A DNA stretch of 64,000 nucleotides from Bugula neritina (GCA_964035545.1 OZ037770.1:9822973-9886972); one strand, 5' to 3'; positions 23,398 through 53,692 are shown, counted from the first letter of the stretch. Numbers and translations are program-made. Notes: generated by a model from the letters alone, not told the origin.

Positions 23398-24639
23398 TTT
23401 CCACTCTTAAGTAAACATTGTAAGCTTATAATAGTTAAAATAAACAAAAAATGGTGGATTACACAATAGTTTGTATGTATAAATACAAATTGAATTCTCT
23501 GCTGAAAGATTTCCACTTTGGATTTACCTCAGCACTATAATGAGCGTACATCATGATACGAATTAGTTTGCATCATACTGCTGAGCAAACAACTCTTGTT
23601 ACAATTACATGCTCAGTAATTGTATTCACTTGTATCCTATATAAAAGTTAATCTTAGTAAATTGTAGACAGAAGAGACAGCCAAATAGTATTAGCTAGTA
23701 TTTCAAAACCACTAGGGCAGATTCAAACTATTGATCTATAAAATAGAGTGACTTTAGAAATGCAGACGTTAACTCCCACACATAAGTTAATGAGGAATGT
23801 GGAGATGAATAATCACAGGTTTAAGAATGCTTTGGTTAGTTATTTCTCAAGAATTGTCTATAAAATAATTCAATGGATCCTTCAAGTGCTGCACTGCAAC
23901 TAAAGAAGCCATTAACTAAGTTTCACCAAAAGTTAATAATCAAAGAAACTACATGCCCAAGTATAATGATTACTGAACGCTTGATTTAGCTATAAGTTTG
24001 AATAAAAAGTCTAACAAATTATACAATAGAAGTTTTAGGGTATTGAAAGATGGTTATATACAAATACTAAGGGGTTAGATAAACTGGCTAATACAAGATT
24101 TTATCTATTATTATTCTAGTTTTAGTGAAACTTGAAGTGCATCTGTATTTATCTGTACCATACTCTTCTTTAGGTGAAAGAGTTCACAATATTGCTATTA
24201 GAAGTTTTTACATATGATAGAAACACATCACTGCTATTTTGTTGAATTTTTTTTGCTGCAGTTTGATAGTTTAGCTGTAGTTTAAAAATTGTTAGATGAA
24301 ATTTAAGGGTCTTCCTCTTTAAGTAATGTACCGTAGTCAGTTTTATGAGCTTGCCATAAAAACAAAGGCATCTACTGCGCTTTGGGCTTTTTAAACAGTT
24401 GACTTTCAAAATGCTTAAAATATAATTTATAGCATTTTACACTAAGTCTAATCTCTCAAATCTTTAGATTTGGATCTTTGTTAATACGCTTTTGTTTTTC
24501 AAACTGCCACTAACTCTTAACACCTTTGAAACTACGGGGCACTCCCCCCCCTCCAGCTGGTCCCTTATTTTTTTCTATAAGTAATGTAATGATATAGTTT
24601 TGAAAAGCTTAACTGCCTTTTCAAGCTTTCAGAGCCTAT

Positions 24640-25268
24640 TACAGACTATTTATGACCAACCCACTCAGCTTGGATTATCAGGTAATCTTTGAAAAAATAA
24701 GCTACTCAGTTTTAGAACTGGTAATTTCTGAGCCACTAATCATGCCAATTTGATGTTTTGGCTACTTAGAGTCATGCCCGATAGACGCAGAACCGGTAAG
24801 GACTTCAACTATAGAAATTTGCGTCAGGCTAGTGTTTCTTTTGTGAAAGCATTATATAATACATAGTATTTCATTATAAAAATAATAATGTTTCTTCAGT
24901 TACTAAAAAGCTACAGGAGCTCAACAGTTTGATAGGTAAAGCAGCCTGCTAAAGCAGTTAGAAGTTGAATATTATGAATATGTGCAGCCGGCATGCAGTA
25001 AGCTAATAATTTGTGACACGCTTTGCACGCTCGCTTCGCTCTGCTGCAGTTATTACTCTTAAGTTATCTTTTAGTTAATTTGTAAAGTCATGTTCTTTGA
25101 TGCATAAAATTTCCATATCTGAAAACATAAGTGATTATCATCCATCACTTTTATTCGATAGAGTGTCATGAAGGGTATTGCTACGACTGAAGATTTAGAG
25201 CAGAGTGGCTTTGGAGCAGTTAGCTGTTCCATATATTGACCTAGAAACAACACTCTACTACAATATCA
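24640..25268 (+). pseudogene. Unidentified exon-like fragments in flank of ABCC copy 1
   Basis: Two segments resemble decayed exons. One is near 24,655-24,800 (PLSLDYQVIFEK..., EPLIM), ending at a gtaagg donor. The other is near 25,150-25,268, ending at a gtgagc donor. Both recur at 55,800-55,970 and 56,270-56,393, and the second also at 46,440-46,287 on the other strand with a better frame. The protein is not recognised. Frameshifts here argue for a pseudogene or a repeat carrying gene pieces. Confidence 0.35.
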
Positions 25269-26956
25269 ACTAAAGGTGAGCTGCAGAAATAGGGTCTTTG
25301 CCCAACAGTAAGCTGAATATTTTTCTTGTACTTATGTAACTACTTACACATGGTTTTATAATATTCCAATTGTTTACGTTGAGTACAAGTAGTATAATAA
25401 TAACATTGTTGAAAGTGTCAATATTAATTTTACTAATTAATAACTCTCTTGATATTTGTGAATCATGTTAAAGCCAATTTATCTCATCCAAGCTTATAGC
25501 TGAAGTGCAGTATAGTTTTTAGAACAAAGCGTTTGCTAAAAATTTTTTGTTAGAAGAACAAATATTTTAATTGTGAATTGAATCTGAGAATAAATCAGTT
25601 ATCTGTATAAATTTTAGTTCCTGGCCAGTTTTCCATGGACTGAGTATTAAATATTTTACCTGCAGCTGGTATTAGCTTCAGGCCTCATAGTGAGGCATGA
25701 AAAGGACTTCTTAAAGTATTAGTTTGTGTATTCAAGGCTGTTGAAATAGACTGTATAATGTATTGTTTCATGGTAGTTCAAGAATCGGGTTTAGACTATG
25801 ATGATGCAGAGCAGAAACTTTTAGCTCAGTTTTACCGGGATGCGAAAATGAAATGAAATATCAATTTTTAAAGCTTAATAATATCTTGACACTACACATT
25901 TTTTCAAGTTTCACCACCATAAAATCTATGCTTTTGTAACAACCCCTAACTGTAAATAGCTAGTTAAGGTGGAAAGCTTCTATTTGAGCATGATTCATGA
26001 TCTGGGCATCGCCTATCTTATCATATTTATCTTATTGCATTTATAGTAAAAGTCATTCTCAACTTTTAGACAAAGAAGCTAATAATTTCTAACAGGATTT
26101 TATTCTGAGCCACAAAAAACCAATATGGTTCATAACGCAAAGTAGTTTAGAACGTAGGAAAATATTTTAGCGCTGATAAACAAGAAAGTTTCTACATGGT
26201 GAATAGATTAGAGAAATTTTGATGAAATCTAAAAAACAAAACAGAAAGTTGGCTATATACCTTTTGATAACTCAATTAGCCTACGGAAAAATAATGTTAT
26301 AAAACTGCCATAATACTAGATACAGTTTTCTAGCTACTTGCAAAAAGATGGTATCACTGCTCTGAAAGTTTGAGCCAAATATTTCTAGTTGACAATCTTT
26401 AGAAAAATTTGAATAGTGTTTTTGAAATAGAAATTAAGGGTTTCAATGATGGATTCCATTTCATTTCTATAACTACTGCCTTGTTCAAGATTTCGCTTAG
26501 ATAACTTTTAGTAATTGATATAAAAAGTACTTTAGACTCTATTAGACTGTAGAGTATAGGATGTATTTACAATTACTTTGAAGTGTTTTATGTTTTTAAA
26601 ATATTAAAACCGAAACTTCATTAAAGTTAATGAGAATGTGCCAATGACATGTATAGAGTAGTAGATGCTCCAACAGCCATAGAGCACCGCACTGACTTTA
26701 AATCTAACTTCTCATTAATTTTGTTTATAGAAAATATTGCTTGTAAATGCAGACTTGTAAGAAAAGTCTTGTATGTTTGTAAGTTTTACCTTTAAAAGCC
26801 GTTTGGCCAATTAGTTAAATACAGTCAGAAATTACAATATAAATATGACTGTAATATATAGGCTACTAAGCTTATGACAAATTAATATGACATTTGTAAT
26901 AATTTGGCTCTCATTTAACTGACTTCAGATCAAAGAGAATTCATCGAAGCTCGAAG

Positions 26957-45028
<18,072 letters not shown>

Positions 45029-45142
45029 TACAGGCTCAAGTGCTGTTTGGCACAGCAAATCATATAGTTATATAATTATATTTGCTTATGAGACTACAGT
45101 CAGACTATAACTGTATATTCTCAGGTCAGCGACTGTACAGTA

Positions 45143-45148
45143 AATAAA
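45143..45148 (+). terminator. Polyadenylation signal of ABCC copy 1
   Basis: AATAAA about 115 nt after the TAA of the ABCC5-like gene, followed by AT-rich DNA. Position fits a short 3' UTR. Confidence 0.65.
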
Positions 45149-45874
45149 GTATTATATTATATATTCATTTATGCTGTCGGAGATAAAAAAGCTGCACTAT
45201 TTTTACTAGTTTTGGCCTGTTTATACATTTGATCAGTTTTATGATTGCATGATATAGATTGTCAAAATTATAGAATAATATTATTAAACAATAATATATT
45301 TTACACAAGCATGTGTTGTTTGCAGTAAAGTAGAAAAAAACTTATAGCTTTATATCATTGATTTTTTTTTTCATCAATATATTTGCTATTTCTACCAGCT
45401 GCTCATTGCTCATTTTATTTAAATACTATCATGGTTTAGTTATAAACTTTAAAGAAATGTTTATACAAATATCATTTATGGTTTTTTGAAACTGCCTTAA
45501 AGAACAGAGGAATTGTTGAAAACAACATATCAAGTGTAAGTGGTGATTGCTCTTCTTTTAACCTATTGACTATACATCAGAGCTTCCCTATACCAGGTTC
45601 ACATTCAGGCTACACTTTTAAGTGGCATGCATTTCTATCATATAATAAAAATAATTAGACAGGACAGTTATTTGAAATTGAAGTGGTGAGAACACTTTAT
45701 TGCGCTAGTGGCTGGAAGATGGAATAGTTATGAAAGTTACGGTAACTGAGGTTAAAAGGAGATCTGAGACATTTGTGTTATAACTTCACTTTTACACTAG
45801 CCACTTTTTATTGATCAACAGCGCAAGTCACTAGATAGCACCTCAGTTGATGGCCACAAGTTCATTAGCAGTGG

Positions 45875-46440
45875 TTATAGCTGGTCACTTACTTGTAGAA
45901 TGGCAGGGATGGCGGCCTTAAACTTGAGTGAGTTTTTTACTTGTAGAAGGGCATGTGCTTTCTTTACCATTTGACTTACTGCTGATGCTGTATTAGTAGT
46001 TGAAGCAATTGGCATGATCATCATGATTGTGTTTGTTGACAAAACCAGAGATTGATTTCCAGTTGTATTTAAACTTTAAACACTTTTTGCTTACATCAAG
46101 ATAAAATAGAATTGGTGAATAAAACAAAAGTGATGAAATATTGTTGTAGTTTTGTGTACTACTCTTGAGGGTGTTATTGTGTACTCGAATAACTATTGCA
46201 TATCCACTGTGGGTTATGTGAAGAACCGAACCGAGCTATAAGGAATTGCAGGCTACAGTTAGCCAACTAATATTTCTGCAGCTCACCTTAATTCCGTTGG
46301 TATTGGAGTGAAGTGTTGTTTCTAGGTCAATACAGGCACCAGCTAACTGCTCCAAAACCAGTTTAAGCTCTAAATCTTTAGTTGCAGTGTGCTATGCTTC
46401 ATAACACTCTATAAACCAAACATGATGAAAATCTGTGTTT
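45875..46440 (-). pseudogene. Unidentified minus-strand exon-like fragments
   Basis: On the minus strand, a segment ending at 46287 before a gtgagc donor encodes KDLELKLVLEQLAGACIDLE and a few more residues after an in-frame TAG. Further on, a 49-codon frame (46024-45875) encodes MPIASTTNTASAVSQMVKKA and then SLKFKAAIPAILQVSDQL before its TAA. An AATAAA lies near 45,700 on that strand. The first segment is homologous to decayed segments at 25,150-25,268 and 56,270-56,393. I do not recognise the protein. It could be the tail of a real small gene or a displaced gene fragment. Confidence 0.35.
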
Positions 46441-46914
46441 TTAATTACAAAGTCTTTATGCATCATGGAACATGGCTTTACATATTATCTATAAAATAAC
46501 TTAAGGTAATAACCAGCACAGCATGCAAAGAGGTGACCAATCTCATAGTATTAAAAGTTTTTCTAGCTTAGCTGCATGCTTTACCCACCAAATTTTACAA
46601 CCCCTGTAGTTTGTTTTACGGTATCATCTGGCTACTATAAAGGAATAGGTTTTATCCCATGATTTCACAAGGATAACATTGGGGTAACATAAACATTATC
46701 GTTATAGTTTTGGTGAATCTTTTTACTAGTTCTGCCTCAATCAGATCTACTATTGTGTAGCCAATACATCAAATAGCAGTTTTTCACTTATAAACGTATA
46801 TTATAGCTGTTTTATCTAATAATCATTTGTTGATATCATTATTTAGTTATGTAAATTTTGTCTAATATGTGATCTTCTTGCATGCTTATTATAATAGGAG
46901 ACATATGCAGAATA

Positions 46915-47025
46915 TCTCGAGCTTGGAGTTGGGGGTGTAAATTGGAACTTGAAAGCCCCAACTCCAAACTTGAGAAACAAAAACTACTGCACTCAGTCAC
47001 CCCCAACTGAAGCTGCTTAAAGAAC
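46915..47025. repeat. Unclassified repeat family 3, copy 2
   Basis: It shares 'gcttggagttggggg', 'actactgcactcagtcaccc' and 'gaagctgctta' with 42,205-42,335. It also has an internal inverted repeat (gcttggagttggg/ccccaactccaaac). Confidence 0.55.
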
Positions 47026-47514
47026 CATTCAATGATCCCATTTAAAGGCTATTATTTTTACAAAAGAGGTTTAGGATAATTTCCAAGTATTGTGGAAATC
47101 AGCTGTTTACAAAACTAAAAACGCCATCAGTGCTTCAGTTTACCATTGCTTCATAGTAAGTTTAAAAAACGGATGGCAGTACATTATTCAGCAAAGAAGG
47201 CCCTTAAGTTCTTCTATCTAGTAACTTTTAAGTGTTTTAAACCACAGCTAATAAAAACGTTTTGACAAAGGACTAAATTACAGTAAAGGAAATGCTCAGT
47301 TATTTTGCACTGAACTGAGCTTGCGGACTACACTTTATATGGGTCAGAGTTTATGGCTAGTCCAATAGCAGTTCATATTGTTAATCCAATTGTAAAAGAG
47401 TCAGTTTACTTCATTTAGTACACACCAGCAACTTATGGCCTAACATTAAAGTTTGCTCAAAATCAGTTGAAATTTACTATACATGGTATTTTTATGTGCT
47501 GGTTTTAACTACGC
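47026..47514. other. AT-rich spacer before the Gypsy element
   Basis: Nothing recognised. Base composition changes abruptly to GC-rich at about 47,515. Confidence 0.4.
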
Positions 47515-47632
47515 ATAACAGAAAAGGCTGGGAGGGGATTCCCCAACTACGAGGAAAAAGTTGCAACGGGACCAGGCCGACAGGGGGGCTCTCCGATCGT
47601 GGGGCGACTCTGTCCGCCCCTCGCAACTCACC

Positions 47633-47674
47633 TGCTGGGGATGTGGTGCATCGAGGCACATAAGAAGACACTGT
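47633..47674 (+). pseudogene. Gag nucleocapsid zinc knuckle (CCHC)
   Basis: CWGCGASRHIRRHC fits the CX2CX4HX4C knuckle of retroelement gag. It is in a different frame from the protease ORF that starts at 47686, as in elements where gag and pol are joined by frameshifting. The capsid part upstream is missing. Confidence 0.75.
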
Positions 47675-47685
47675 CCTAGAGGAGG

Positions 47686-48384
47686 ATGGCTACCTTTAAA
47701 CACCCGAGGCTCAAGGTAACTTCCGCCAACCGTAAGCCCCAAGCCAGCCCCATTCGGGAGAGGGACCAGAGGATGACCAAGAGGGCCTCTATGGAGTCTG
47801 CTGATACTGAGTGGCAGGCGCATCGGAGACCTCGGAGACCGCAAGGTCTGCCCGATCCTCCAGCCTGGCCACTCCGTAATCGGTTCGCGAGGTTGCTCGA
47901 GGAGGTTGTGGAGGAGGATTCAGCTTACTTGCAAGAGTATCCCAAGCTACCCTCTCAACCTCAGAAAACCCCTGTTGTCTCTAAGACGAAGAGGAGGCCC
48001 GCTGTGTGGACCCAAGTTGTGTCTCTCCCAGAGACTGATTGCTCCAGGAGAACCCAGCCGTATGGAAGCAGCTATTTCCTGCCCGAAAAAATTTCGGGTA
48101 AAGCCACCACATTCCTAGTGGACACTGGGTGCACTACATACCTGCTGAGTAGGCGTCTCTTTGACACTCTTGGCGCCCGAGAGCGGGCGAGCCTCGAGCC
48201 GTACAAAAGTGAACATGGTATGTTGGCGGACGGATCATGTATTCCTTTTTACGGCATCATTACACTACCTGGACGCATCCGTGATCAGGTGATTCACAAG
48301 ACGTTCATAGTCAGCCAGCTGAAGGAGGACGCCATCCTATGGATGCCATTTCTGAAGAAACACCAGTGTCACATGGATTTCTAG
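47686..48384 (+). pseudogene. Retrotransposon aspartic protease (retropepsin) region
   Basis: Open frame of 232 codons. The catalytic box is FLVDTGCTTYLLS at about residues 143-155, followed by a hydrophobic flap-like region (IPFYGIITLPGRI) and AILWMPFL, where the second ILG-type motif of the family is altered. The N-terminal 130 residues are a basic, proline-rich linker. The frame continues into the pol linker only after a shift near 48,340-48,384. Confidence 0.8.
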
Positions 48385-49557
48385 AAATCGGCATGGCGAT
48401 GGCTGGAAAGCAACTTGTCTGTGTTAACAAGTTTGGCAGGCCTTTGGTGGGCGGAGTCCAGGTAGTGTGGAACTGCACAGTTCCGGTAAGATTCCAGGCA
48501 ACTTTTTGCTGCAGAGTCAACTGTAGGGAGATTGCCGGCCAGGGAGCGGTTGAGAAAACGCATGGAGCAATCCGACTGGCAAACAGCCTGAATCGGCTAG
48601 ACTGTCAGAGAGAGCTCCTTGTGCAGTGTATCAACCCCTTCACAGAACCCATCCGATTATCGGCTGGAGTGCTGGTGGGGAAGTACCACTCTATCCAAGA
48701 AGCGGATATGGGGCCGGCACTGGAAACAGTTGCCGGCACCCAGGGAAACCCCCCTCGTGCCAGTCAAAGAGCAGTCCCGGAGCACTTGGCTGACTTGTAT
48801 GGTAGAGCGTGTGGCAACTGTACGAGTAGTACTGAACGCCGAGTACTGGCTCAACTACTTATGGAGTACAGTGATGTTTTCATTCGCGGCGCTGGAGACA
48901 TGGGGAAGACTAAGGTTATCTCTCACAAGATACCCCTTGCAGCCGGCACCGCAAGAAGAAGGATGGTAGCTAGAGGTTCTGTGTGGACTACCGCAGACTC
49001 AACAGCGTTACCATCCAGGACGCCTACCTTCTCCCACGGATAAATGAGTCTCTGGATGCCCTCGCGGGTAGCAAGTACTTCAGTACTTTGGATCTGCTTA
49101 GCAGGTAATGGCAAGTACCCCTCAGTCCTGATGCCCAGGACAAAGCAGCATTCATTACCCACGACGAGCTCTGGAAATGGAAAGTACTGCCATTCAGGCT
49201 TACGTCCGCCCCAGCAACCTTCCAACGGCTCATGGAGCAGGTCCTCAGTAGGTTACAATGGAAGACCCTCTAATCTATCTGGATGACGTCATTGTTATCT
49301 CCCCAGACTTTACGACTCATGTCAGTCGTCTGCGGGAGGTCTTTGACCGCCTCCGGGTAGCTGGACTGAAGTTGAAGCCCTTCAAGTGGTTGGCCGTGAC
49401 GGGGTCGCTACCGACCCGGAGAAGGTGTAAGCTGTGAAAGAGTGGACTGTTCCCAGCAACCTCCCTCAGTTGCGAGCATTCCTGGGCCTGGTAGGATACT
49501 ACCGGCAGTACATACTTGAGTTTGGAGGGGTGGCTCAGCCTTTAAATCGGCTACCCA
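48339..49557 (+). pseudogene. Retrotransposon reverse transcriptase region, frame-shifted
   Basis: After a linker frame (48339-49043), RT palm/fingers motifs follow in several frames: CVDYRRLNS-like, [20 protein letters not shown] (near 49,035-49,090), the YLDDV catalytic box at 49276-49290, and LRAFLGLVGYYRQYI near 49,470-49,515. A stop directly precedes the catalytic box and other frame changes are present. RNase H and the integrase core are absent: sequence jumps at about 49,560 to the integrase C-terminal tail. Confidence 0.85.
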
Positions 49558-49849
49558 CCGGGTGAAGGCGGGAACCTCCTACCTTCAAAAGCTGAGGAAC
49601 CACCGACGCCACAAGAGCCGGTCTCTAGGGAGGAGCCAGAGAGACAGAAGACCACCCAGATATCTGGCTGACTATCATGTGGGGCACATGGAGTTGCTTT
49701 CCCAAAGGGGTAGTACACCCAGTACGAGCAACTATCCCCATTTGGTTGGAAATTCCCTCCAGTACTTCGAAGAATTCCACCAAAAGGTAGAGATTCTGAA
49801 CCGAATTTCGGAGGGCACACGATTGTCAGAGTTGTCTCTTTGAAACTCG

Positions 49850-51258
49850 GTGGAATTACTGGCTGGGCACGTGACTGAAGGGTTGGCACGTAAAAACTTT
49901 GAAACACGAGGCTCAGCCATTGCACCCAGTAATTCCGCGGCAATTAAATGTGTCTCTGAATTCTCTTATAATATTAATAATAATAATTTGAATTCTAATT
50001 TCTACGAGATGGGAGTAACTCTGCCAGAGAACAACACTAGCCAGTCAGGTATTTGGTTAGGGTTAGATCCTCCAGTATCGGAGTTTAACCCAAACTCTAT
50101 TAATTGGTCAATGTTGGATTCGTTTGAGACTGCCCTGTTAAAGCCTGGGGTCGACATGGATCTCGGAGATGACTCTCTGCACGAATACCTGTTAGATCAG
50201 GACGTGGGGTCAGTCACTCTCTGTGACTCATCGCGGCCTCCAGTTTCTCACAGGTCACCTTATAAGCAGATGCTGAATTTTGGCATCGGTAAGATCGGTC
50301 AGTCACGGCCTCTACTGCATGTTGTAGGCACTGCTATGGAGTGCAAAGAGGTAGAAGCGAGTCGTACCGACTCCCCTCCTACTCAGGCCTCTGGTTCGGC
50401 TCCTAGCAGCCCGAAGGGTGCCTTTCAGCTACCCAAGGTGCTTCCCACCACCGCAAGTGCACCTGTTTCAGAACCTGTCAAACTTCAGCTAGCTGCAGGG
50501 GAAGAACAGGGCATCCTGCTCGGTGAGCCCTCAGAAGAAGAGGTATCAGAAGTGCTGGCCCTGCCTTGGGCCCTGGTTGCCCACCAGTACTGGGTATCCC
50601 GGAACACTAACCTTTGGATTAACGAAGTGTGTGGTGAGTCGGGCAACTGCATCTGCCACCAGTGTCGGAGGAAGTTCTCCTCCACATGGCAGCTGCGTGT
50701 CCACGCCCCCCAACACTTTGTTAATGTTTGTTTTGTCCATGCGGGGAATTCTCATACCAACGCGATTATGTGCTGCACCATCAGCGCATATCCCGTTGCC
50801 ACACGAGCAAAACATTCGTGGTTAAGGCCACAGTCCCGGAGTTCCGGGATCTCATCTCGTCGCATGTTGGGGACTACCGCAAACGGGCCTCTCTCACCCA
50901 GGGTTTCCCAGCATGTCGGCCCTTGAGAAAGGAGAACCCCGGGCCTGTTGCTGCCTCCCAACCGGCGGCCACCCAGCCTCTTCGGGTCGTGCTAGCATGG
51001 GTCGGTGAGGACTCTAGGTCTAATGCGCAGAACCTGGACCCCCGACCCGCAGCGACGGGCAGGAAGAAGATGTCGGAGCGCCGTACTACTACCACCACCA
51101 CTGCCCGGACCTCTCAGTCCGCTCAGGAGCCCCGGCCTTTATTGGAGGAGGAAATACGACGCATGAGGAGACAAATGCGCAGATATGAGGAGGACCTGGC
51201 GGAGCTAAGGAGGCGGCTTAAAAGACTGGAGCGCACAGATGGTGACAGGCGCCACTAA
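49850..51258 (+). pseudogene. Third ORF of the Gypsy element: zinc-finger and coiled-coil protein, broken by one frameshift
   Basis: Two overlapping frames (49850-50926 and 50728-51258) appear to be one coding region with a shift between about 50,728 and 50,745. The first part is a Ser/Pro/acidic-rich region of about 260 residues with few hydrophobic stretches. A classical C2H2 finger follows (CHQCRRKFSSTWQLRVHAPQH would be CX2CX12HX3H; key residues C, C, H, H near 50,654-50,720). Across the shift lies a second finger-like motif (CPCGEF......LHH..ISRCH). The C terminus is basic and heptad-rich (EEEIRRMRRQMRRYEEDLAE), probably a coiled coil, and ends with TAA at 51,258. No signal peptide or membrane anchor is visible, so it does not look like an envelope. 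It may be an accessory ORF or a captured host gene. Function unknown. Confidence 0.6.
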
Positions 51259-51266
51259 GGATAATT

Positions 51267-51292
51267 TATTATATATATATATATATATATAC
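51267..51292. repeat. Short (AT)n tract
   Basis: About 13 TA units directly after the stop of the third ORF, before the putative 3' LTR. Confidence 0.9.
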
Positions 51293-51434
51293 ATGGTGGT
51301 GGGTGTGTGGTGCGCTTACATATATTTTATTGTTTTTATGTGTGTTTTCTTTCCTTTTTACATATATGTTTTTCCTTTAGTACGTACCCTCCAGTTTTTT
51401 TTTGGTCTTTTTTGTATCGGAAAGTAGGCTTTCC

Positions 51435-51460
51435 GAGAGGGGGTGTGTGTAATAGATATG
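51435..51460 (+). other. Putative polypurine tract and start of 3' LTR
   Basis: gagaggggg is followed by tgtgtgtaatagatatgcg. A purine run ending against a TG start is the usual U3 border of LTR elements. The LTR's end could not be placed because there is no second LTR to compare with. Confidence 0.45.
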
Positions 51461-51499
51461 CGTATCTCAGAGTTATCGCTCCTTATATTTTTATCGTGT

Positions 51500-52280
51500 G
51501 ACTTGTTATTCCGAAATTTATATGCTTCTTTTCACTGTTCTCTAAATATTTTCATTGACTTGCAGGCATGTCATGTAAACAAATGCTTTTAAACCATTTA
51601 CATACTGTGTTTGACATTTTTAGATCATATATTGTTTGATATACAAATTTAATCTATTTATTATATTACATATCTTTATATTTGTAATAACAAATTTTAA
51701 TAAAAATATTAGACAGTAAGGTAGCCTAGTCATTTTCATAGTATAGTATGTGAGCATGTTAATACAGATGAGCCAGTGCCTTCATAAACTACAGGCATGT
51801 GTTCCAACCCATAATTTGGATCATTTGAATTTTAGTAAAAGCTGACTATAAGTGTAGCTATATTGTGTAAGATGAGCAGGTTGTGATTATCCTAAGAGTT
51901 GAAAGGTTTACAGCTCTAAACGGACTGGTGACAGCCAGCAAAGCAAATGATTAGTGGAATTCATATGACAGCTGCCAGCTTCAGCATTTCTCAATAACCA
52001 AAACCACAAAAATGCTTTGAATTTTATGTTTTGTCAAACTGATCAAGAAAAATTTGTTTTAGATAATTTCTGAAACTGCTAATATGTGTGATTATGCCCA
52101 AATAGTTTTCTTAGAAAAAATGAAACTCCTAATAGCAATAGTCTTCACACAAACCTCAGATTTCTACTGATTTTAGGCGCCTTCTATATATCATGGAGAC
52201 TGCCCCTCGGCCTGGTGGGAGGAGGCAACTTCAAAATACAAATTCCCCTAAAGGAACATGTGAAAAGTTTTATTGCAATT
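51500..52280. other. AT-rich stretch, probably partly LTR, otherwise nothing recognised
   Basis: No ORF or known repeat was seen. A segment at about 52,290-52,460 repeats 53,410-53,540 (shared 'cctttgttactacct' and 'ctatcctactat'). Confidence 0.4.
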
Positions 52281-52376
52281 TTTAATTACTACTACTTCCG
52301 CACTGTTTAATACATTTTCCCTTTGTTACTACCTCATCAATAATCAAAGAAATTTACTATCCTACTATCTATAAAT

Positions 52377-52470
52377 TCAGGGAGGTCTATAGTCACTATC
52401 CCTGTGAAATCGCTTGGTGGAAAGATTTTTTAAGCAAGTAAAGGACTTATATCACTATTATTACTGTTAA
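52377..52470 (-). repeat. Partial SINE family 2 copy
   Basis: Only the tail part is present ('tatagtcactatccctgtga' through 'gcaagtaaaggacttat'). It is part of a small local duplication shared with 53,410-53,540. Confidence 0.6.
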
Positions 52471-52715
52471 CATCATCTGCTTGTTCAAGTTTAATTCATG
52501 GTAATTTATATAAATGCAGTCTGTATTTTTATTTTTGATGTTCTGCAGTTTGATTTGTAAAGTATCATAAATTTGCATGGGTCAATATAGATTTCCATTT
52601 CAAAAGCAAACTACCCCATCATATATGTTGCTGTAGTTTCAGCTAGCTGACAGCCATTTTATTGCATGCACGAAGACTAGCTTATATGCAAGTCCCTCAA
52701 AACTAATAGTGATAT

Positions 52716-53083
52716 TGTAAGGAAATTGGTAATTGTGCATATATATATCAAACAGGCAACTCCTCATTGTACTTCGTACTATTCCCCATAAATTGGAGGC
52801 GATGTAACTAGTCTAGTACAGCGCCTACTAACACTCAGACACTGGATAGCTAGTTTACGATATAGATGGGACTCACTAATTAGAGTTGATTGACAGCGCT
52901 CTTGGATAGCAGCAGTGGATTAGCTAGGTTGTGTTTCTGCTATTATAATTGTGTAACGTTTTTCCTTTGTGTTTAGTTAGTTACTCTTGTATTTTTCGCA
53001 TAAATAAACTCATTAATACTCTAAGTCAGTAGCATTGCTTCTAGAATAACTACCCACAATAAGTGAATCATAAATTCACAACA
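52716..53083. mobile_element. Solo LTR, 368 bp, with 4-bp target duplication
   Basis: It begins TGTAAGGAAATTGG and ends TTCACAACA (TG...CA). It contains a polyadenylation word (ataaataaactc) near the 3' third and is flanked by ATAT on both sides. Duplicate copy 1 has an uninterrupted site near 22,755 ('agtggtattaataacgattt'), so this is an insertion after duplication. Its sequence does not resemble the LTR at 60,329. Confidence 0.8.
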
Positions 53084-53489
53084 ATATTAATAACGATTCA
53101 CCTACTTAGGGAGCTTTCAATCAAAAGTGACCTGGTCTTAGCAAACATGCACCCACATTAATTATATGCTTCACCCTTTAAAATGCTCGACCAAACAAAG
53201 TTGCTCACTGCTGGAAAGATGAATAGTATTCGGTCTTCTATAACAATTCTATCAAACCAGATTTTTGCTTTTCCAGGAAGCCATCAGTGTAGAATGGATG
53301 TTATTATATTAGAAAGAACATTATAGCTACTTGTATGTAATTTGCAAAAGCTACACGACATTAACTTAGTATTCTGATTATATTAAAATATAGTTTGTGT
53401 ACCATAATTACAAGTTATTACTACTTTCACACTCTTTAATATATTTTCCCTTTGTTACTACCTGATCAATAATCAAAGAAATTTACTAT

Positions 53490-53692
53490 CCTACTATATT
53501 AACTGTCCCTTGGAAACCACTGATGGAAGGGGTTTTTTAAAGCAGGTGAAAGACTTACTCATATGTAACACAGCTAGAACCAATTATGACTGGATGCTCC
53601 TCCTAACATTATACTGCCAGTGTCTGGTTTTGAACCACTTCCCTTTCGTTTCACAGAGCCGGTGCTTTAACCACTACACCATGGCTGCTAAA
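53490..53692 (-). repeat. SINE family 2 copy with well-preserved tRNA-like head
   Basis: On the minus strand it reads catggtgtagtggttaaagc (A box) and gaagtggttcaaaaccagac (B-box region), then the family body with 'aggaggagcatccagtcata'. It is equivalent to the copy at 23,190-23,397. Confidence 0.8.

Larger units (their letters stand above)
47515..51443 (+). mobile_element. Ty3/Gypsy-type retrotransposon, 5'-truncated and internally deleted
   Basis: GC-rich block with sharp borders in AT-rich DNA. Order: gag zinc knuckle, retropepsin, reverse transcriptase, a large deletion, the integrase C-terminal tail (RRPPRYLADYH near 49,650), a third ORF (49,850-51,258), an AT repeat, then a purine tract gagaggggg (51435-51443) followed by tgtgtgtaatagat, which looks like the start of a 3' LTR. 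No 5' LTR or primer-binding site was found at the left end. Frameshifts and stops in pol make it inactive. Confidence 0.85.

Noticed and set aside
47509-47844. Minus-strand ORF opposite gag/protease
   Set aside because: GC-rich DNA gives long chance frames. The plus strand holds the zinc knuckle and protease motifs.
49850-51258. Retroviral-type envelope gene
   Set aside because: The position would suit env, but no signal peptide, cleavage-site pattern or membrane anchor can be seen. Zinc-finger and coiled-coil features dominate.
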